A DNA stretch of 64,000 nucleotides. Origin: Rothia koreensis (lineage in GTDB: Bacteria; Actinomycetota; Actinomycetes; Actinomycetales; Micrococcaceae). Positions 7,651 through 16,642 of this stretch are shown here, one piece after another. The stretch spans positions 62,001 to 126,000 of the forward strand of contig NZ_NOIQ01000002.1 of assembly GCF_004136575.1 (NCBI RefSeq). The letters run 5' to 3'. The first letter of the stretch is position 1, and each line of letters begins with the position of its first letter. The notes under the pieces were generated by a model that saw only the letters and a list, made by a program, of their open reading frames with translations, had not been told where the DNA came from and did not search any database. A program made the position numbers and the translations under genes.

Positions 7651-8908
7651 TCCCGAGAATGCCCCACACCTGGTCCCCGAGAAGGCCCACGAACAGGGCA
7701 AACAGTGCGGGGGCCAGGAAACTCATGGCACGTCCCGTGGTCGAGTAGAGGCCGAAGTATTCTCCCTCGTCACCCGGCTTGGTCAGCCTGGACAGGTAGG
7801 TGCGGGAGGCGGATTGTGCGGGTCCGACGAACGCGCACAACGCGAGACCGCAGACCCAGAAGAGCCCTGGGCTCTGCACCAGCAACAATGGTGCCGCCGC
7901 GATCAGCAACCCCGACAGCGAACCGATGATCACCCGCTTGGGTCCCAGTGCGTCGTCGAGGCGGCCCCCGACGACCGCGCCGAGACCGGCGACCACGTTC
8001 CCCGCGATCGCGAACACGATGACCTGGCTCGTGGAGAAACCGAAAGTCCCGGCAGCCAGTACACCTCCGTAGGTGAACACGCCCGCGAGCCCGTCTCTGA
8101 AGACCGCCGATGCGATGAGGAACCTCAGGGCCACGGGTTCGTGGCGATACAGGCGTCGTATCGTGCGTCCGAGGCGTCGATACGAATCGACCCATGATTC
8201 CTTGTGGGCCGAGACCATCCGGCCCGTGGCCGCACCGTATCCGCTTTCGGGTGCCGTGGCCCCCGGAAAACGGAGCAGAATCGGGAGAGACAGCCCGGCC
8301 AGCCAGATCGCGGAGAACAGCGCCACGGCGCGAAGGTTCAGCGAATCGTCCTCGGGGATCCCCAGGAGTCCGGGGGAGACGAAGCCGAAGAGCACGATGA
8401 CCAGGGCGATGATGCCTCCGAAGTAGCCGAAGGACCACCCCAGGCCGGAGACCCGTCCCACCGTTTCGGGGGTCGAGATGGAGGGAAGGACGGCGTTGTA
8501 GTGCACGGTCGCGATCTCGTTGAAGACGTTGGCCGCGGCAATGAGTCCGACGCCGAGCCACAAGAAAGCCGGGTCCGGACGGACGAAGAAGCACAGCGCC
8601 ACGCAGACGGCCACCGCGGCGGTGGTCACGGCCAATGCTTTGCGACGAGATCCACCGCGGTCCGCTCTCTGTCCGGTGACGGGAGCAGTGACGGCAATGA
8701 CCAGCCCTGCTGCGGCAAGTCCGATGGACAGTGCCTGGGACGTGTGGTTCTTGCTGCCGAAAAGCTCGCTGGTGAGGTACACGTTGAATACGAACGTCGT
8801 CATCACAGCGTGGAAGCTCGAGGCGCCCGCATCCCAGAGCGCCCACGGGATCACCGGCTTGTGCTCCTCGGATCGGAGCGACGACGGCGAGGGCGGCGCA
8901 TAGCTCAT
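7592..8908 (-). CDS. MFS transporter, UMF1/Atg22-like family
   Basis: The 438-residue product has about 12 hydrophobic segments. The N-terminal WALWDAGASSFHAVMTTFVF and the later SGLGWSFGYFGGI and SRTYLSRLTKPGDEGEYFG are characteristic of UMF1-type transporters related to yeast Atg22, a family linked to amino-acid or unknown solute export. The start at 8908 is chosen because a TATCCT box lies 6 nt upstream; longer in-frame extensions have no support. Its 3' end overlaps the convergent MauE-like gene. Confidence 0.85.
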   Translation of the reverse strand: MSYAPPSPSSLRSEEHKPVIPWALWDAGASSFHAVMTTFVFNVYLTSELFGSKNHTSQALSIGLAAAGLVIAVTAPVTGQRADRGGSRRKALAVTTAAVAVCVALCFFVRPDPAFLWLGVGLIAAANVFNEIATVHYNAVLPSISTPETVGRVSGLGWSFGYFGGIIALVIVLFGFVSPGLLGIPEDDSLNLRAVALFSAIWLAGLSLPILLRFPGATAPESGYGAATGRMVSAHKESWVDSYRRLGRTIRRLYRHEPVALRFLIASAVFRDGLAGVFTYGGVLAAGTFGFSTSQVIVFAIAGNVVAGLGAVVGGRLDDALGPKRVIIGSLSGLLIAAAPLLLVQSPGLFWVCGLALCAFVGPAQSASRTYLSRLTKPGDEGEYFGLYSTTGRAMSFLAPALFALFVGLLGDQVWGILGIMIVLALGLALAVRLPTRP

Positions 8909-8914
8909 GGGCTC

Positions 8915-8920
8915 AGGATA
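8915..8920 (-). promoter_or_regulatory. -10 box of a probable leaderless promoter
   Basis: On the minus strand TATCCT is followed by 6 nt and the ATG at 8908, with no Shine-Dalgarno sequence. Confidence 0.5.
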
Positions 8921-9054
8921 CAAGCGCCTTCGGGTGAACCCGATCACGGCGCGGCCCTTCGCCGGCGGAATCCTGCGGGATTCGGGGAATGTTAATAGTC
9001 GGACGTCATTGTCAGCTCTCAGCATGCATGGACAGGTGCACATGTCGGCGCTGG

Positions 9055-9060
9055 TATTCT
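9055..9060 (+). promoter_or_regulatory. Possible -10 box of the mrp operon
   Basis: TATTCT lies 34 nt before the Shine-Dalgarno sequence GAGGAGG (9089-9095) of the first mrp gene. A TGGACA 20 nt upstream is too far for an ideal -35 box, so the call rests on the -10 only. Confidence 0.3.
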
Positions 9061-9104
9061 TGTGAGGGACCAGACCCCGAGGCCCAATGAGGAGGTCCCA
9101 CCGC

Positions 9105-12100
9105 GTGAGCTTCGTGATCCTGGTCCATTGCTTTGCGGCTCTCCTCGCCCCCGCGTGTTTTCGTCGGTGGGGACGTACGTGCTTCTACGGACTGGCGGTC
9201 GTTCCCGCGGTCTCCTTCGTGTGGCTGTGTGCACAGGCTCCCGCGGTTTTCGGCGGAACCGATCTGGTGGAGAGCTATCCGTGGATCCACCAGTTGGGTA
9301 TCAGCCTGACCTTCAGGATGGATCCGCTGGCCTGGATCCTTTCCGCGATGATCCTCGGCATCGGGGCCCCGATCCTCTTCTACTGCGCCGCATATTTCAA
9401 GCACACCAACCAGTATTCCGGTGCATTCGGCGCTCAACTGGTTCTCTTCGCCGGCGTCATGTTCGGGCTCGTCACGGCCGATGACATGATCGTGATGTTC
9501 GTGTTCTGGGAGATCACGAGCATTCTTTCCTACGTCCTCATCGGCTACGCCCACGTCCGGTTCTTTGCCCGGCGCGCCGCGCTCCAGGCGCTGATCGTCA
9601 CCACGGCCGGGGGACTGGCCATGTTCATCGGCGTCATCATGTTGGGCGTGGCCAGCGATTCCTACCTGCTCTCGGATGTTGTGGCCAGGGCACCGGAGAC
9701 GGTGGCGACCCCGGGAGGCGGAGTCGCGGTCGGGGCCGCGCTCGTCCTGATCCTGGTCGGGGCCATGTCGAAGTCCGCGCTGTTCCCCCTCCACTTCTGG
9801 CTCCCGGGCGCGATGGCCGCACCCACCCCCGTCTCGGCCTTCCTCCACGCGGCGGCCATGGTCAAAGCCGGAATCTATCTGGTGGCACGTCTCGCCCCCG
9901 GCTTCGCCGACGTTCCCCCGTGGACCGCTCTGGTGGTCTGCTTCGGCCTGTTCACGATGCTCTTCGGTGGCTACCAGGCCCTCAAGCAGTTCGACCTCAA
10001 ACTGATTCTCGCCTACGGCACCGTGAGCCAGCTCGGCTTCATCATGACCGTCGTGGGTATCGGCACTCCCGACGCAATGTATGCCGGTCTGGCCATGATG
10101 GTGGCCCACTCCCTGTTCAAATCGGTCCTGTTCCTGGCGACCGGAATCATCGACCACCAGGCCGGAACCCGTGAGATCACCCGGCTCTCCGGAATCTGGC
10201 GCAAAGCACCCGGCCTGTTCGTCATGGCCGTTCTCTCGGCCGCCTCGATGGCCGGTATCCCTCCGCTCGCGGGGTTCGTGACCAAGGAGGGGATTCTCGA
10301 GCTCGGCCTCGACGCCGTGCAGCACGGCGTCGGCGATCTGGACGCGACGCAAGGTCTCGTCGTCCTCATCGGCATAGCCCTCGGCTCGGTCCTGACCCTC
10401 GCCTACAGCGCTCGATTCATCTGGGGCGCCTTCGCAACCAAGCGCGTCGCGGACGCCCACCCGGACCTGGTCCAAGGAGGATCGGTCCATTCGACCGACT
10501 TCCACGTCATCCCGTTCAACTTTGCTCTCGCCCCCGGCCTGATCACCGTGCTCACGATTGCGTTGGGTCTCTTCCCCGAGCCGCTCCACGTGATGGCGTA
10601 CGACGCCGCGCGCACCGCCGGACACGTTGAGCAGCATTTGGCTCTGTGGCACGGGCTGACGCCCGCACTGGGCCTGTCGGCGGTCATCGTCCTTCTCGGC
10701 TTCGTCCTCTTCGCGCTGAGGTCTCCGGTCGAGAGATTCCAAACCGCTCTTCCGAGCCTGCCGACGGCAGACACCGTGTATCGCGCCGTCATCGGCGCCA
10801 TCGACTACGTCGCAGTCCGCGTCACGGGCTTCACGCAACGAGGCTCGCTGAGCTTCTACCTCGCGGTCATTCTGGTGACTGCCGTGGTGGTACCCACCGT
10901 CGGGCTGTTCCTGGTCGAGACACCTCCGCTGAATTCGTTCAACTGGTCCGATTCCCCGGCGCAGTGGGCCATCGCCGTCGTGATGGTCGGCGCGGCCCTG
11001 GTGGCCGTGCGGGCGTCCAAGAGGTTTTTGGCGATCCTCATGGTTTCGGTGACCGGCTACGGACTCGCTCTGATTTTCGCGCTCCGTGGGGCGCCGGACC
11101 TCGCGCTCACGCAGTTGCTCGTCGAGACGATTTCGTTGATCGCGTTCGTCTTGGCCCTGCGCATGCTCCCGTCCGGAATGGGGCAGCGGAAGACCACCAG
11201 GAAACCGGTGCGCATTGCCATTGCCGCGGGATTCGGGCTGTTCATGATGGCGCTGACGGCCTTTTCCATCTCCTCCCGCACGGAATCGCCGATCTCCTTG
11301 GATATGCCGCGATTGGCATACGAGATTGGACACGGCAAGAACGTCGTCAACGTGACCCTGGTCGACATGCGCGCCTGGGACACCTACGGAGAAATCTCGG
11401 TTCTGGCCCTCGCGGCCACGGGCGTGGCCAGCCTGATCTTCATCGCGGGCAGGCAGGACGGAGGAGCCAGCAGCCAGCATTTGGACACGGGACGCATTCG
11501 TGCGGTGAGCAAACGGTATGCGGAGCGTACCGGCCTGAGCGCCGGGGCTCGCGTCGCCGGTCGTTTCATGAACGTCAAGCGGGACCCGTTCCTGGTCGCC
11601 GGCCGGACGCTGGCGCCGGAGAACCGGTCACTCATGCTCGAGGTCATCACGCGGTTGCTCTTCCACACCATCATGCTGACCTCCGCATATCTGTTGCTTG
11701 CGGGGCACAACCTGCCGGGCGGCGGGTTCGCGGGTGGCCTTCTGGCCGGTCTGGCTCTCGGGCTCCGATACCTCGCGGGAGGCCGATACGAGCTGGAGGA
11801 AGCCACGCCGTTGAACGCGGGGGTCCTGCTCGGTATCGGAATGATCGTCGCCGCGCTCTACGCTCTCCTCCCGCTGGCCTGGGGCGGAACGGTGTTCACG
11901 TCCTACAACGTCGATCTCGAGATGTGGCTGTTCGGCGAAGTGCACTTCGTGACGTCCACGATTTTCGACGTCGGCGTCTACCTGATCGTGGTCGGACTGG
12001 TTCTCGACGTGCTCCGCAGCCTCGGGGGACGCATCGACTCGGTCCTCGAGGAGGAGCGAGAGAAAGAGCGCGAGAAGGCCAAGATCACCGGGCGCAAGCG

Positions 12101-12266
12101 TCGTCGCATCAAGGTCCGCCGTTCCGGCGGACCACAGACCTCGGTCATCCCCTCCGGTCCGGTCACCGCAACCAGCGAGGACGAACCGACGCACGAGAGC
12201 CAGGACCGCACGAGAGATCGGCAGGACACGGTGCTTTCCGATAGCGCAGGGGAGGACAACCGATGA
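9105..12266 (+). CDS. mnhA: Na+/H+ antiporter subunit A (MrpA-MrpB fusion)
   Basis: The 1053-residue protein is the large subunit of a cation/proton antiporter related to complex I. Residues ~60-450 carry the NuoL-like proton-conducting module (LVTADDMIVMFVFWEITSIL, FPLHFWLPGAMAAPTPVSAF, KSALF). Residues ~590-740 are the MrpA C-terminal part and residues ~810-960 match subunit B (AGHNLPGGGFAGGLLAGLAL), so A and B are fused as in other actinobacteria. The C-terminal ~80 residues are charged and cytoplasmic. GTG at 9105 is preferred over the ATG at 9087 because GAGGAGG lies 9 nt before it. It starts a six-gene operon with overlapping ends. Confidence 0.93.
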   Translation: MSFVILVHCFAALLAPACFRRWGRTCFYGLAVVPAVSFVWLCAQAPAVFGGTDLVESYPWIHQLGISLTFRMDPLAWILSAMILGIGAPILFYCAAYFKHTNQYSGAFGAQLVLFAGVMFGLVTADDMIVMFVFWEITSILSYVLIGYAHVRFFARRAALQALIVTTAGGLAMFIGVIMLGVASDSYLLSDVVARAPETVATPGGGVAVGAALVLILVGAMSKSALFPLHFWLPGAMAAPTPVSAFLHAAAMVKAGIYLVARLAPGFADVPPWTALVVCFGLFTMLFGGYQALKQFDLKLILAYGTVSQLGFIMTVVGIGTPDAMYAGLAMMVAHSLFKSVLFLATGIIDHQAGTREITRLSGIWRKAPGLFVMAVLSAASMAGIPPLAGFVTKEGILELGLDAVQHGVGDLDATQGLVVLIGIALGSVLTLAYSARFIWGAFATKRVADAHPDLVQGGSVHSTDFHVIPFNFALAPGLITVLTIALGLFPEPLHVMAYDAARTAGHVEQHLALWHGLTPALGLSAVIVLLGFVLFALRSPVERFQTALPSLPTADTVYRAVIGAIDYVAVRVTGFTQRGSLSFYLAVILVTAVVVPTVGLFLVETPPLNSFNWSDSPAQWAIAVVMVGAALVAVRASKRFLAILMVSVTGYGLALIFALRGAPDLALTQLLVETISLIAFVLALRMLPSGMGQRKTTRKPVRIAIAAGFGLFMMALTAFSISSRTESPISLDMPRLAYEIGHGKNVVNVTLVDMRAWDTYGEISVLALAATGVASLIFIAGRQDGGASSQHLDTGRIRAVSKRYAERTGLSAGARVAGRFMNVKRDPFLVAGRTLAPENRSLMLEVITRLLFHTIMLTSAYLLLAGHNLPGGGFAGGLLAGLALGLRYLAGGRYELEEATPLNAGVLLGIGMIVAALYALLPLAWGGTVFTSYNVDLEMWLFGEVHFVTSTIFDVGVYLIVVGLVLDVLRSLGGRIDSVLEEEREKEREKAKITGRKRRRIKVRRSGGPQTSVIPSGPVTATSEDEPTHESQDRTRDRQDTVLSDSAGEDNR

Positions 12267-12838
12267 TCGATGCAGCCCTGTTGTTGGTCATGGGAGTTCT
12301 CTACGCGGTGGGGGTCTACCTGATCTTGGAGAAGTCGCTGACCAAGGTGCTCTTGGGCCTGATGCTCATCACCAACGCGACCAACATCCTGATCCTCCAC
12401 ACCGGCGGTGTTTCGGGACTTCCGGCGTTTTTCGACTCTGAGGTCGCGGCAGAGGACTACTTCGATCCACTGCCTCAGGCGCTCGTACTGACCGCGATCG
12501 TGATCTCGTTCTCCGTGACGGCGCTGATGCTCGGCATGATCTATCGCAGCTGGGTCCTCTCCCGCAGGGACGATATCCAGGACGACGCCGAGGACCGCCG
12601 CGTCGCTGCCCAGCCGGATTACGATCCGGAGGACGACGACGCCGCCCCGATCGAGCCTTCCGAATTCGAGGGATCCGAGGAACAACGAGAGGAAGCCTAT
12701 CGTCAGCGGAAACAGGCCGAGCGAGCGAAGAAGGAGGGCTCACGACCGCAGGCACCGGACGAAGTGCCCGGCTTCTCGGGTGAGCATCACCCCCATCTCG
12801 ACCAAGGCGACCGCGACAGAGGGGAGTGGCACGCATGA
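12263..12838 (+). CDS. mnhC: Na+/H+ antiporter subunit C
   Basis: The first ~105 of 191 residues are a three-helix NuoK-like protein (YLILEKSLTKVLLGLMLITN), the small subunit C of Mrp antiporters. The remaining ~80 residues form a hydrophilic tail rich in Glu, Asp and Arg (EGSEEQREEAYRQRKQAERA), longer than in most family members. It overlaps subunit A by 4 nt (ATGA) and subunit D by 4 nt. Confidence 0.92.
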   Translation: MIDAALLLVMGVLYAVGVYLILEKSLTKVLLGLMLITNATNILILHTGGVSGLPAFFDSEVAAEDYFDPLPQALVLTAIVISFSVTALMLGMIYRSWVLSRRDDIQDDAEDRRVAAQPDYDPEDDDAAPIEPSEFEGSEEQREEAYRQRKQAERAKKEGSRPQAPDEVPGFSGEHHPHLDQGDRDRGEWHA

Positions 12839-14460
12839 GCATCGTTGACATTGCCCCGGCCGCGGTCGTCCTGCCCCTCCTGGCGGCGGGCGCGAGCTTC
12901 ACGCTGTACAAGCACCCCAACGCACAGCGACTCCTTTCGGTCGTGGCCATGCTGGCCACCCTGTGCCTCGAGTCCGTCCTGCTCGTCTCCACCTGGGGCG
13001 GCGAACCCCAATCGGTCACCCTGGGAGCATGGGCCGCTCCCTTCGGCATCGTGATGGTCGTGGACCAGCTGTCCTCTCTGATGCTCGTGGTCTCGACGCT
13101 CGTTTCCTTTGCGGTCATGATTTACGCGACCGGACAGGGCCTCGCGGACGGCGACTCGGACGCGCCCATTTCCGTTTTCTACCCGACCTACCTCGTTCTG
13201 CTCGCCGGCGTCTCGAACGCGTTCCTCGCCGGTGACCTGTTCAATCTCTACGTCGGTTTCGAGATTCTCCTGACCGCCAGTTACGTGCTGATGACCATGT
13301 CCGGTTCCGCGCCGAGGATCCGCGCGGGAATCACATACACCGTGGTCTCCGTGATCTCGTCGATGTTGTTCCTGATCTCGATCGGCATGATCTACGGGGC
13401 CGTCGGAACGGTCAACATGGCCGACATTGCGGTCAAGGCGGGGCATCTGCCGGTGGGAACTCAGGTGCAGCTGCACCTGATGCTGCTGGTCGCCTTCGGG
13501 ATCAAGGCCGCGGTCTTCCCCTTGTCGCTGTGGCTCCCGGACTCCTATCCGACGGCTCCGGCCCCCGTCACCGCCGTGTTCGCGGGGTTGCTGACCAAGG
13601 TCGGCGTGTACGCCATCATCCGTACCGAAACCCTTCTCTTTCCCGAGAGCCGAGTGGACAACTTGCTGGCCCTCGTGGCCGCGGCCACGCTCGTCGTCGG
13701 GATCCTGGGCGCGCTCACGCAGAGCGATATCAAGAGAACCCTGTCATTCATTCTCATCAGCCACATCGGCTACATGATCTGGGGCATCTCCTTGGCCACG
13801 CCCGAAGGCCTGATGGCCGTGGTCTTCTACATCGCACACCACATCGTGATCCAGACGAGCCTGTTCATGGTCGTGGGTCTCATCGAGCGACGCGGCGGAT
13901 CCGCCAATACGGACCGACTCGCGGGGCTCGCGAAGATCGCCCCGATCCTGGGCGTCCTCTACTTCATCCCGGCGATCAACCTGGGCGGCATTCCGCCGTT
14001 CTCAGGATTCCTCGGCAAGGTCGGCCTGATCGACGCGAGCGTTCAGGCCGGAACGTGGCAGGGCTACGTGCTGGCCGGCGTCGGCGTCTTCGTGTCCTTG
14101 CTGACCCTGTTGACCCTCACGCGAATCTGGAACCGCGCCTTCTGGCGCAAACCGGAGGACGCCGAATTCCCGGATCCGATCCTGTTGGCCAAGGACCAGG
14201 ACGGCAAGTACGGCGTCCGGACGTCGGGCGAACTCGACGTCGAATCGAGGCGTTACAAGGGCAAGGACGTCACTCTCCTGCCCCGACCGATGATGGCCTC
14301 GACCATCGGCCTCGTGGTGGTCGGCGTCGCCATCACGGTCTTCGCCGGGCCCTTGTTCGACCTGTCCGATCAGGCCTCCGGCAATCTGAGCAACCCGCAG
14401 GTCTACATCGATGCCGTACTCGGATCCGACCACGGAGCCTCTGCGGAAGGGGGTCACTGA
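12835..14460 (+). CDS. mnhD: Na+/H+ antiporter subunit D
   Basis: The 541-residue NuoN/NuoM-like subunit has about 14 transmembrane helices and the conserved antiporter-channel stretches LYVGFEILLTASYVLM and FPLSLWLPDSYPTAPAPVTA. It forms a proton path in the Mrp complex. The ATG at 12835 overlaps the stop of subunit C and has AGAGGGGA 9 nt upstream; a GTG 9 nt earlier would disrupt this spacing. Confidence 0.94.
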   Translation: MSIVDIAPAAVVLPLLAAGASFTLYKHPNAQRLLSVVAMLATLCLESVLLVSTWGGEPQSVTLGAWAAPFGIVMVVDQLSSLMLVVSTLVSFAVMIYATGQGLADGDSDAPISVFYPTYLVLLAGVSNAFLAGDLFNLYVGFEILLTASYVLMTMSGSAPRIRAGITYTVVSVISSMLFLISIGMIYGAVGTVNMADIAVKAGHLPVGTQVQLHLMLLVAFGIKAAVFPLSLWLPDSYPTAPAPVTAVFAGLLTKVGVYAIIRTETLLFPESRVDNLLALVAAATLVVGILGALTQSDIKRTLSFILISHIGYMIWGISLATPEGLMAVVFYIAHHIVIQTSLFMVVGLIERRGGSANTDRLAGLAKIAPILGVLYFIPAINLGGIPPFSGFLGKVGLIDASVQAGTWQGYVLAGVGVFVSLLTLLTLTRIWNRAFWRKPEDAEFPDPILLAKDQDGKYGVRTSGELDVESRRYKGKDVTLLPRPMMASTIGLVVVGVAITVFAGPLFDLSDQASGNLSNPQVYIDAVLGSDHGASAEGGH

Positions 14461-14461
14461 C

Positions 14462-15046
14462 ATGAGTCCTTCGGCGCACCGGGCCCCACGCGTCCGGCCC
14501 AAGAACACTCTGCGCACCGAACTGCCGCTGATCGTGTGGTTGGTCCTGGTGTGGGGTGCCCTGTGGCGGGATTTCTCGGTCGGGAACCTGGTCTTCGGAC
14601 TGATCATCGCGTTGGTAATCGTACGCATCTTCTATCTGCCCCCGGTGCAGTTGTCCGGTAGGTTCAACGTGTTCTGGGCGGCCGTGCTGATGACGAAATT
14701 CGTGTGGTGGATCGCCCACGCGAGTTTCGAGATCCTCTGGTTCACCGTCCGACCCCAAGGAGCTCCACGTTCGGCCGTGGTATCGGTGCGACTTCGTATC
14801 AACAGCGACCTGCTCATCACCGTGGTCGGTCACATCGTCTCCCTGATCCCAGGTTCCTTGGTGGTCGAGGTCGATCGGAGAACCGCGACCATTTACTTCC
14901 ACGTCATCGACGTCAACGACGAAGCGGACGTCCGCAAGTTCCAGGACGGAGTGCGGAAGATCGAGGACCTGGTGATTCGCGTGATGGGGACCAAGGAAAG
15001 CCATCGCGCCCTGAAAGCCGGCCAGCTGGGGGAGGGAACATCGTGA
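14462..15046 (+). CDS. mnhE: Na+/H+ antiporter subunit E
   Basis: The 194-residue product has two or three N-terminal helices (LPLIVWLVLVWGALWRDF, NLVFGLIIALVIVRIFYLPP) and the MrpE hallmarks TVRPQGAPRSAVVSVRLRIN and SLIPGSLVVEVD. It starts 1 nt after subunit D, with a GGAAGGGGG ribosome binding site inside the end of mnhD. Confidence 0.93.
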   Translation: MSPSAHRAPRVRPKNTLRTELPLIVWLVLVWGALWRDFSVGNLVFGLIIALVIVRIFYLPPVQLSGRFNVFWAAVLMTKFVWWIAHASFEILWFTVRPQGAPRSAVVSVRLRINSDLLITVVGHIVSLIPGSLVVEVDRRTATIYFHVIDVNDEADVRKFQDGVRKIEDLVIRVMGTKESHRALKAGQLGEGTS

Positions 15047-15435
15047 ATATCGTCATGATCGTCTGCGGTGTGGTGCTCGTTCTGGCCGCCATCGGAACCA
15101 TTGTCCGCCTGGCCAAGGGGCCGTCTCTGTTGGATCGGGTGATCGCCTCCGACGTCCTGCTGGCCATCGTCGGCGCAGGACTCGTCGTGGACATGGTGTA
15201 CAGGGACAGCTACGAGAACGTCACCATGCTGATCGTGATCTCGCTCGTCGGCTTCCTGGGTTCCGTGACGGTCGCGCGCTTTGCCAACAACAAGCGCGAA
15301 CGCAAGGACCAGCGCGAAAAGCCCGAGTCCTCGGCGGCGACCACCTCGCCCGAGCGTCCGTACGGGCACGGACGATCCCGCAAATCTGGCAAGACCGTCG
15401 GTTCGACGCCGACGGCACGGCGGGGTGATCGGTAG
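15043..15435 (+). CDS. mnhF: Na+/H+ antiporter subunit F
   Basis: The 130-residue MrpF-like protein begins with GTG (GTGA overlap with subunit E). Residues 1-85 contain three helices and the family motif AKGPSLLDRVIASDVL. A basic, low-complexity tail of ~45 residues (KRERKDQREKPESSAATTSP) follows. Confidence 0.92.
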   Translation: MNIVMIVCGVVLVLAAIGTIVRLAKGPSLLDRVIASDVLLAIVGAGLVVDMVYRDSYENVTMLIVISLVGFLGSVTVARFANNKRERKDQREKPESSAATTSPERPYGHGRSRKSGKTVGSTPTARRGDR

Positions 15436-15909
15436 ATGGACCTCGTACTCGATACGGTGACCGGTATTTGCCTCATCGGCGGGTGCCTGATGTCGCTGGG
15501 TGCGGCCGTCGGCATCGTACGGTTCCCGGACGTGCTGTCGCGTCTCCACCCGGGAGCCAAGCCTCAGGTCTTCGGCTTGTTCCTGCTCCTGATTGCGCTC
15601 GGCATCGCTTCGCGGTCCTGGGCACTGGCCCCGGCGCTCATTCTCGCCTGGACCCTCCAGATTCTCGCCGTGCCCGTTTCCTCGCACATGGTCGGTCGGT
15701 CCGGTTTCCGCAACCGGCACTTCACCGCCTCGGCCCTGACCGTCAACGAACTGGCCGACCTCGTGGAGCAAATGAACCGCGAGGAGGAACAGGAAGAAGC
15801 GCCTGTGCAGGCGACGGACGAGCCCAAGGACATCGACGCCGAAGCCGCCGGTCTCGAGAAGGACGGTCAGGAACGGCCGGCCAAGGGGCCGGACGGCCAC
15901 GACCAGTGA
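15436..15909 (+). CDS. mnhG: Na+/H+ antiporter subunit G
   Basis: The 157-residue MrpG-like protein starts directly after the stop of subunit F. It has three helices and the motif GIVRFPDVLSRLHPGAKPQ typical of subunit G, then an acidic tail. It closes the complete A/B-C-D-E-F-G set, which exports Na+ (or K+) in exchange for protons and supports pH and salt homeostasis at the plasma membrane. Confidence 0.93.
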   Translation: MDLVLDTVTGICLIGGCLMSLGAAVGIVRFPDVLSRLHPGAKPQVFGLFLLLIALGIASRSWALAPALILAWTLQILAVPVSSHMVGRSGFRNRHFTASALTVNELADLVEQMNREEEQEEAPVQATDEPKDIDAEAAGLEKDGQERPAKGPDGHDQ

Positions 15910-15968
15910 CGTAGCTCAGCCTCGCCGGCCGGCGCTTCGTGCGGCGCCGGGAGCAGCGGCCGAACGCA

Positions 15969-16031
15969 ACGGTGCCGATCGTCGTTCGCAGCGGGAACCA
16001 CGTCCCGCCGCAGAACGACGATCGGCACCGT
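15969..16031. terminator. Long hairpin between convergent genes
   Basis: A 19-bp perfect outer stem (15969-15987 with 16013-16031) encloses an inner GCGGGA/TCCCGC stem. It lies between mnhG and the convergent DUF4235 gene and can serve both strands. No U-tract follows. Confidence 0.7.
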
Positions 16032-16072
16032 ATGGGCTCATCGCCCGCGCACGCAGGCAACCTCCGGGCGAG

Positions 16073-16345
16073 TCAGACCTCGGCCTGGCCGCCCGTCTCG
16101 ATCTCTTCCTTGTGTTCCAGTCTGTTGGCCAGGCGAGTAACACTGAGTTTGATCAGGGTCGCCACGACGCCGCTGATCGCGGTCCAGATGACGATGTCTC
16201 GCACGCTCTCCTCGGGATCAGGGTTGTTCGACGGCGGTTCATTGCCCGTGACCTTCTTCCACCCGAGAGTCATGACCTTGTTGGCGGCAAAGACTCCCGC
16301 CAAGGAAGCCACCGTGGAACCGATCTTGATTGCGGGGTTGCTCAT
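16073..16345 (-). CDS. DUF4235 membrane protein
   Basis: The 90-residue protein matches DUF4235: an N-terminal helix (KIGSTVASLAGVFAANKV), the conserved GWKKVTGNEPP and a second helix (IVIWTAISGVVATLIKLSV). The function is unknown; the family is largely actinobacterial. The ATG at 16345 is chosen because GAGGAGA lies just upstream. Confidence 0.85.
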   Translation of the reverse strand: MSNPAIKIGSTVASLAGVFAANKVMTLGWKKVTGNEPPSNNPDPEESVRDIVIWTAISGVVATLIKLSVTRLANRLEHKEEIETGGQAEV

Positions 16346-16445
16346 GCATCTCTCCTCTTCATTCGCACCGGCGGTGCGGCCGGTCACGTACAGCTTCTTA
16401 CAGCCTAATCGCACTGGTTTGCCTTTGTCCGCAACGGCCTGGAGA

Positions 16446-16475
16446 TTCACCCGAAGTGAAACGATCGGTTAGACT
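16446..16475 (+). promoter_or_regulatory. Promoter of the thiamine-type ECF transporter operon
   Basis: TTCACC (16446-16451) and TAGACT (16470-16475) are separated by 18 nt and lie just before the TPP riboswitch, so transcription would start around 16482. Confidence 0.45.
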
Positions 16476-16491
16476 GGGCGGCGTTCACGAA

Positions 16492-16572
16492 CGACAGGGG
16501 AGCCTCGAACGAGGCTGAGAGTGCGAAAGCAGACCCTCGACCTGATGCGGTTAGCACCGACGTAGGGAGTCG
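16492..16572 (+). promoter_or_regulatory. TPP riboswitch (THI element)
   Basis: The conserved pieces of the thiamine pyrophosphate aptamer are all present in order: GGGGAGCC, GGCTGAGAGTGCG, ACCCTCGACCTGATGCGG, GGTTAGCACCG and CGTAGGGA, closed by a CGAC/GTCG P1 stem. It controls the following ykoEDC-like operon, switching it off when TPP is plentiful. Confidence 0.95.
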
Positions 16573-16615
16573 AGATCTCGGGCGTACCCGAATGAAGAAC
16601 GGCGTGCGACCTCCC

Positions 16616-16634
16616 CTCCTGATCTGTACAGGAG
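16616..16634 (+). promoter_or_regulatory. Ribosome-site-sequestering hairpin below the TPP riboswitch
   Basis: CTCCTG (16616-16621) can pair with CAGGAG (16629-16634), which is the Shine-Dalgarno sequence of the gene starting at 16643. This suggests control at translation initiation, a common output of TPP riboswitches in GC-rich bacteria. Confidence 0.55.
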
Positions 16635-16642
16635 GAAGACCG

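Noticed and set aside
5240-7660. RiPP precursor peptide gene next to the HprK/PqqD gene
   Set aside because: The gaps are 9 nt or overlaps, and no short frame with a ribosome site and leader-core layout is present.
9012-11480. Long open frame antisense to the antiporter subunit A gene
   Set aside because: Its composition (Asp, Arg, Gly, His rich) is typical for an antisense shadow and the plus-strand gene is certain.
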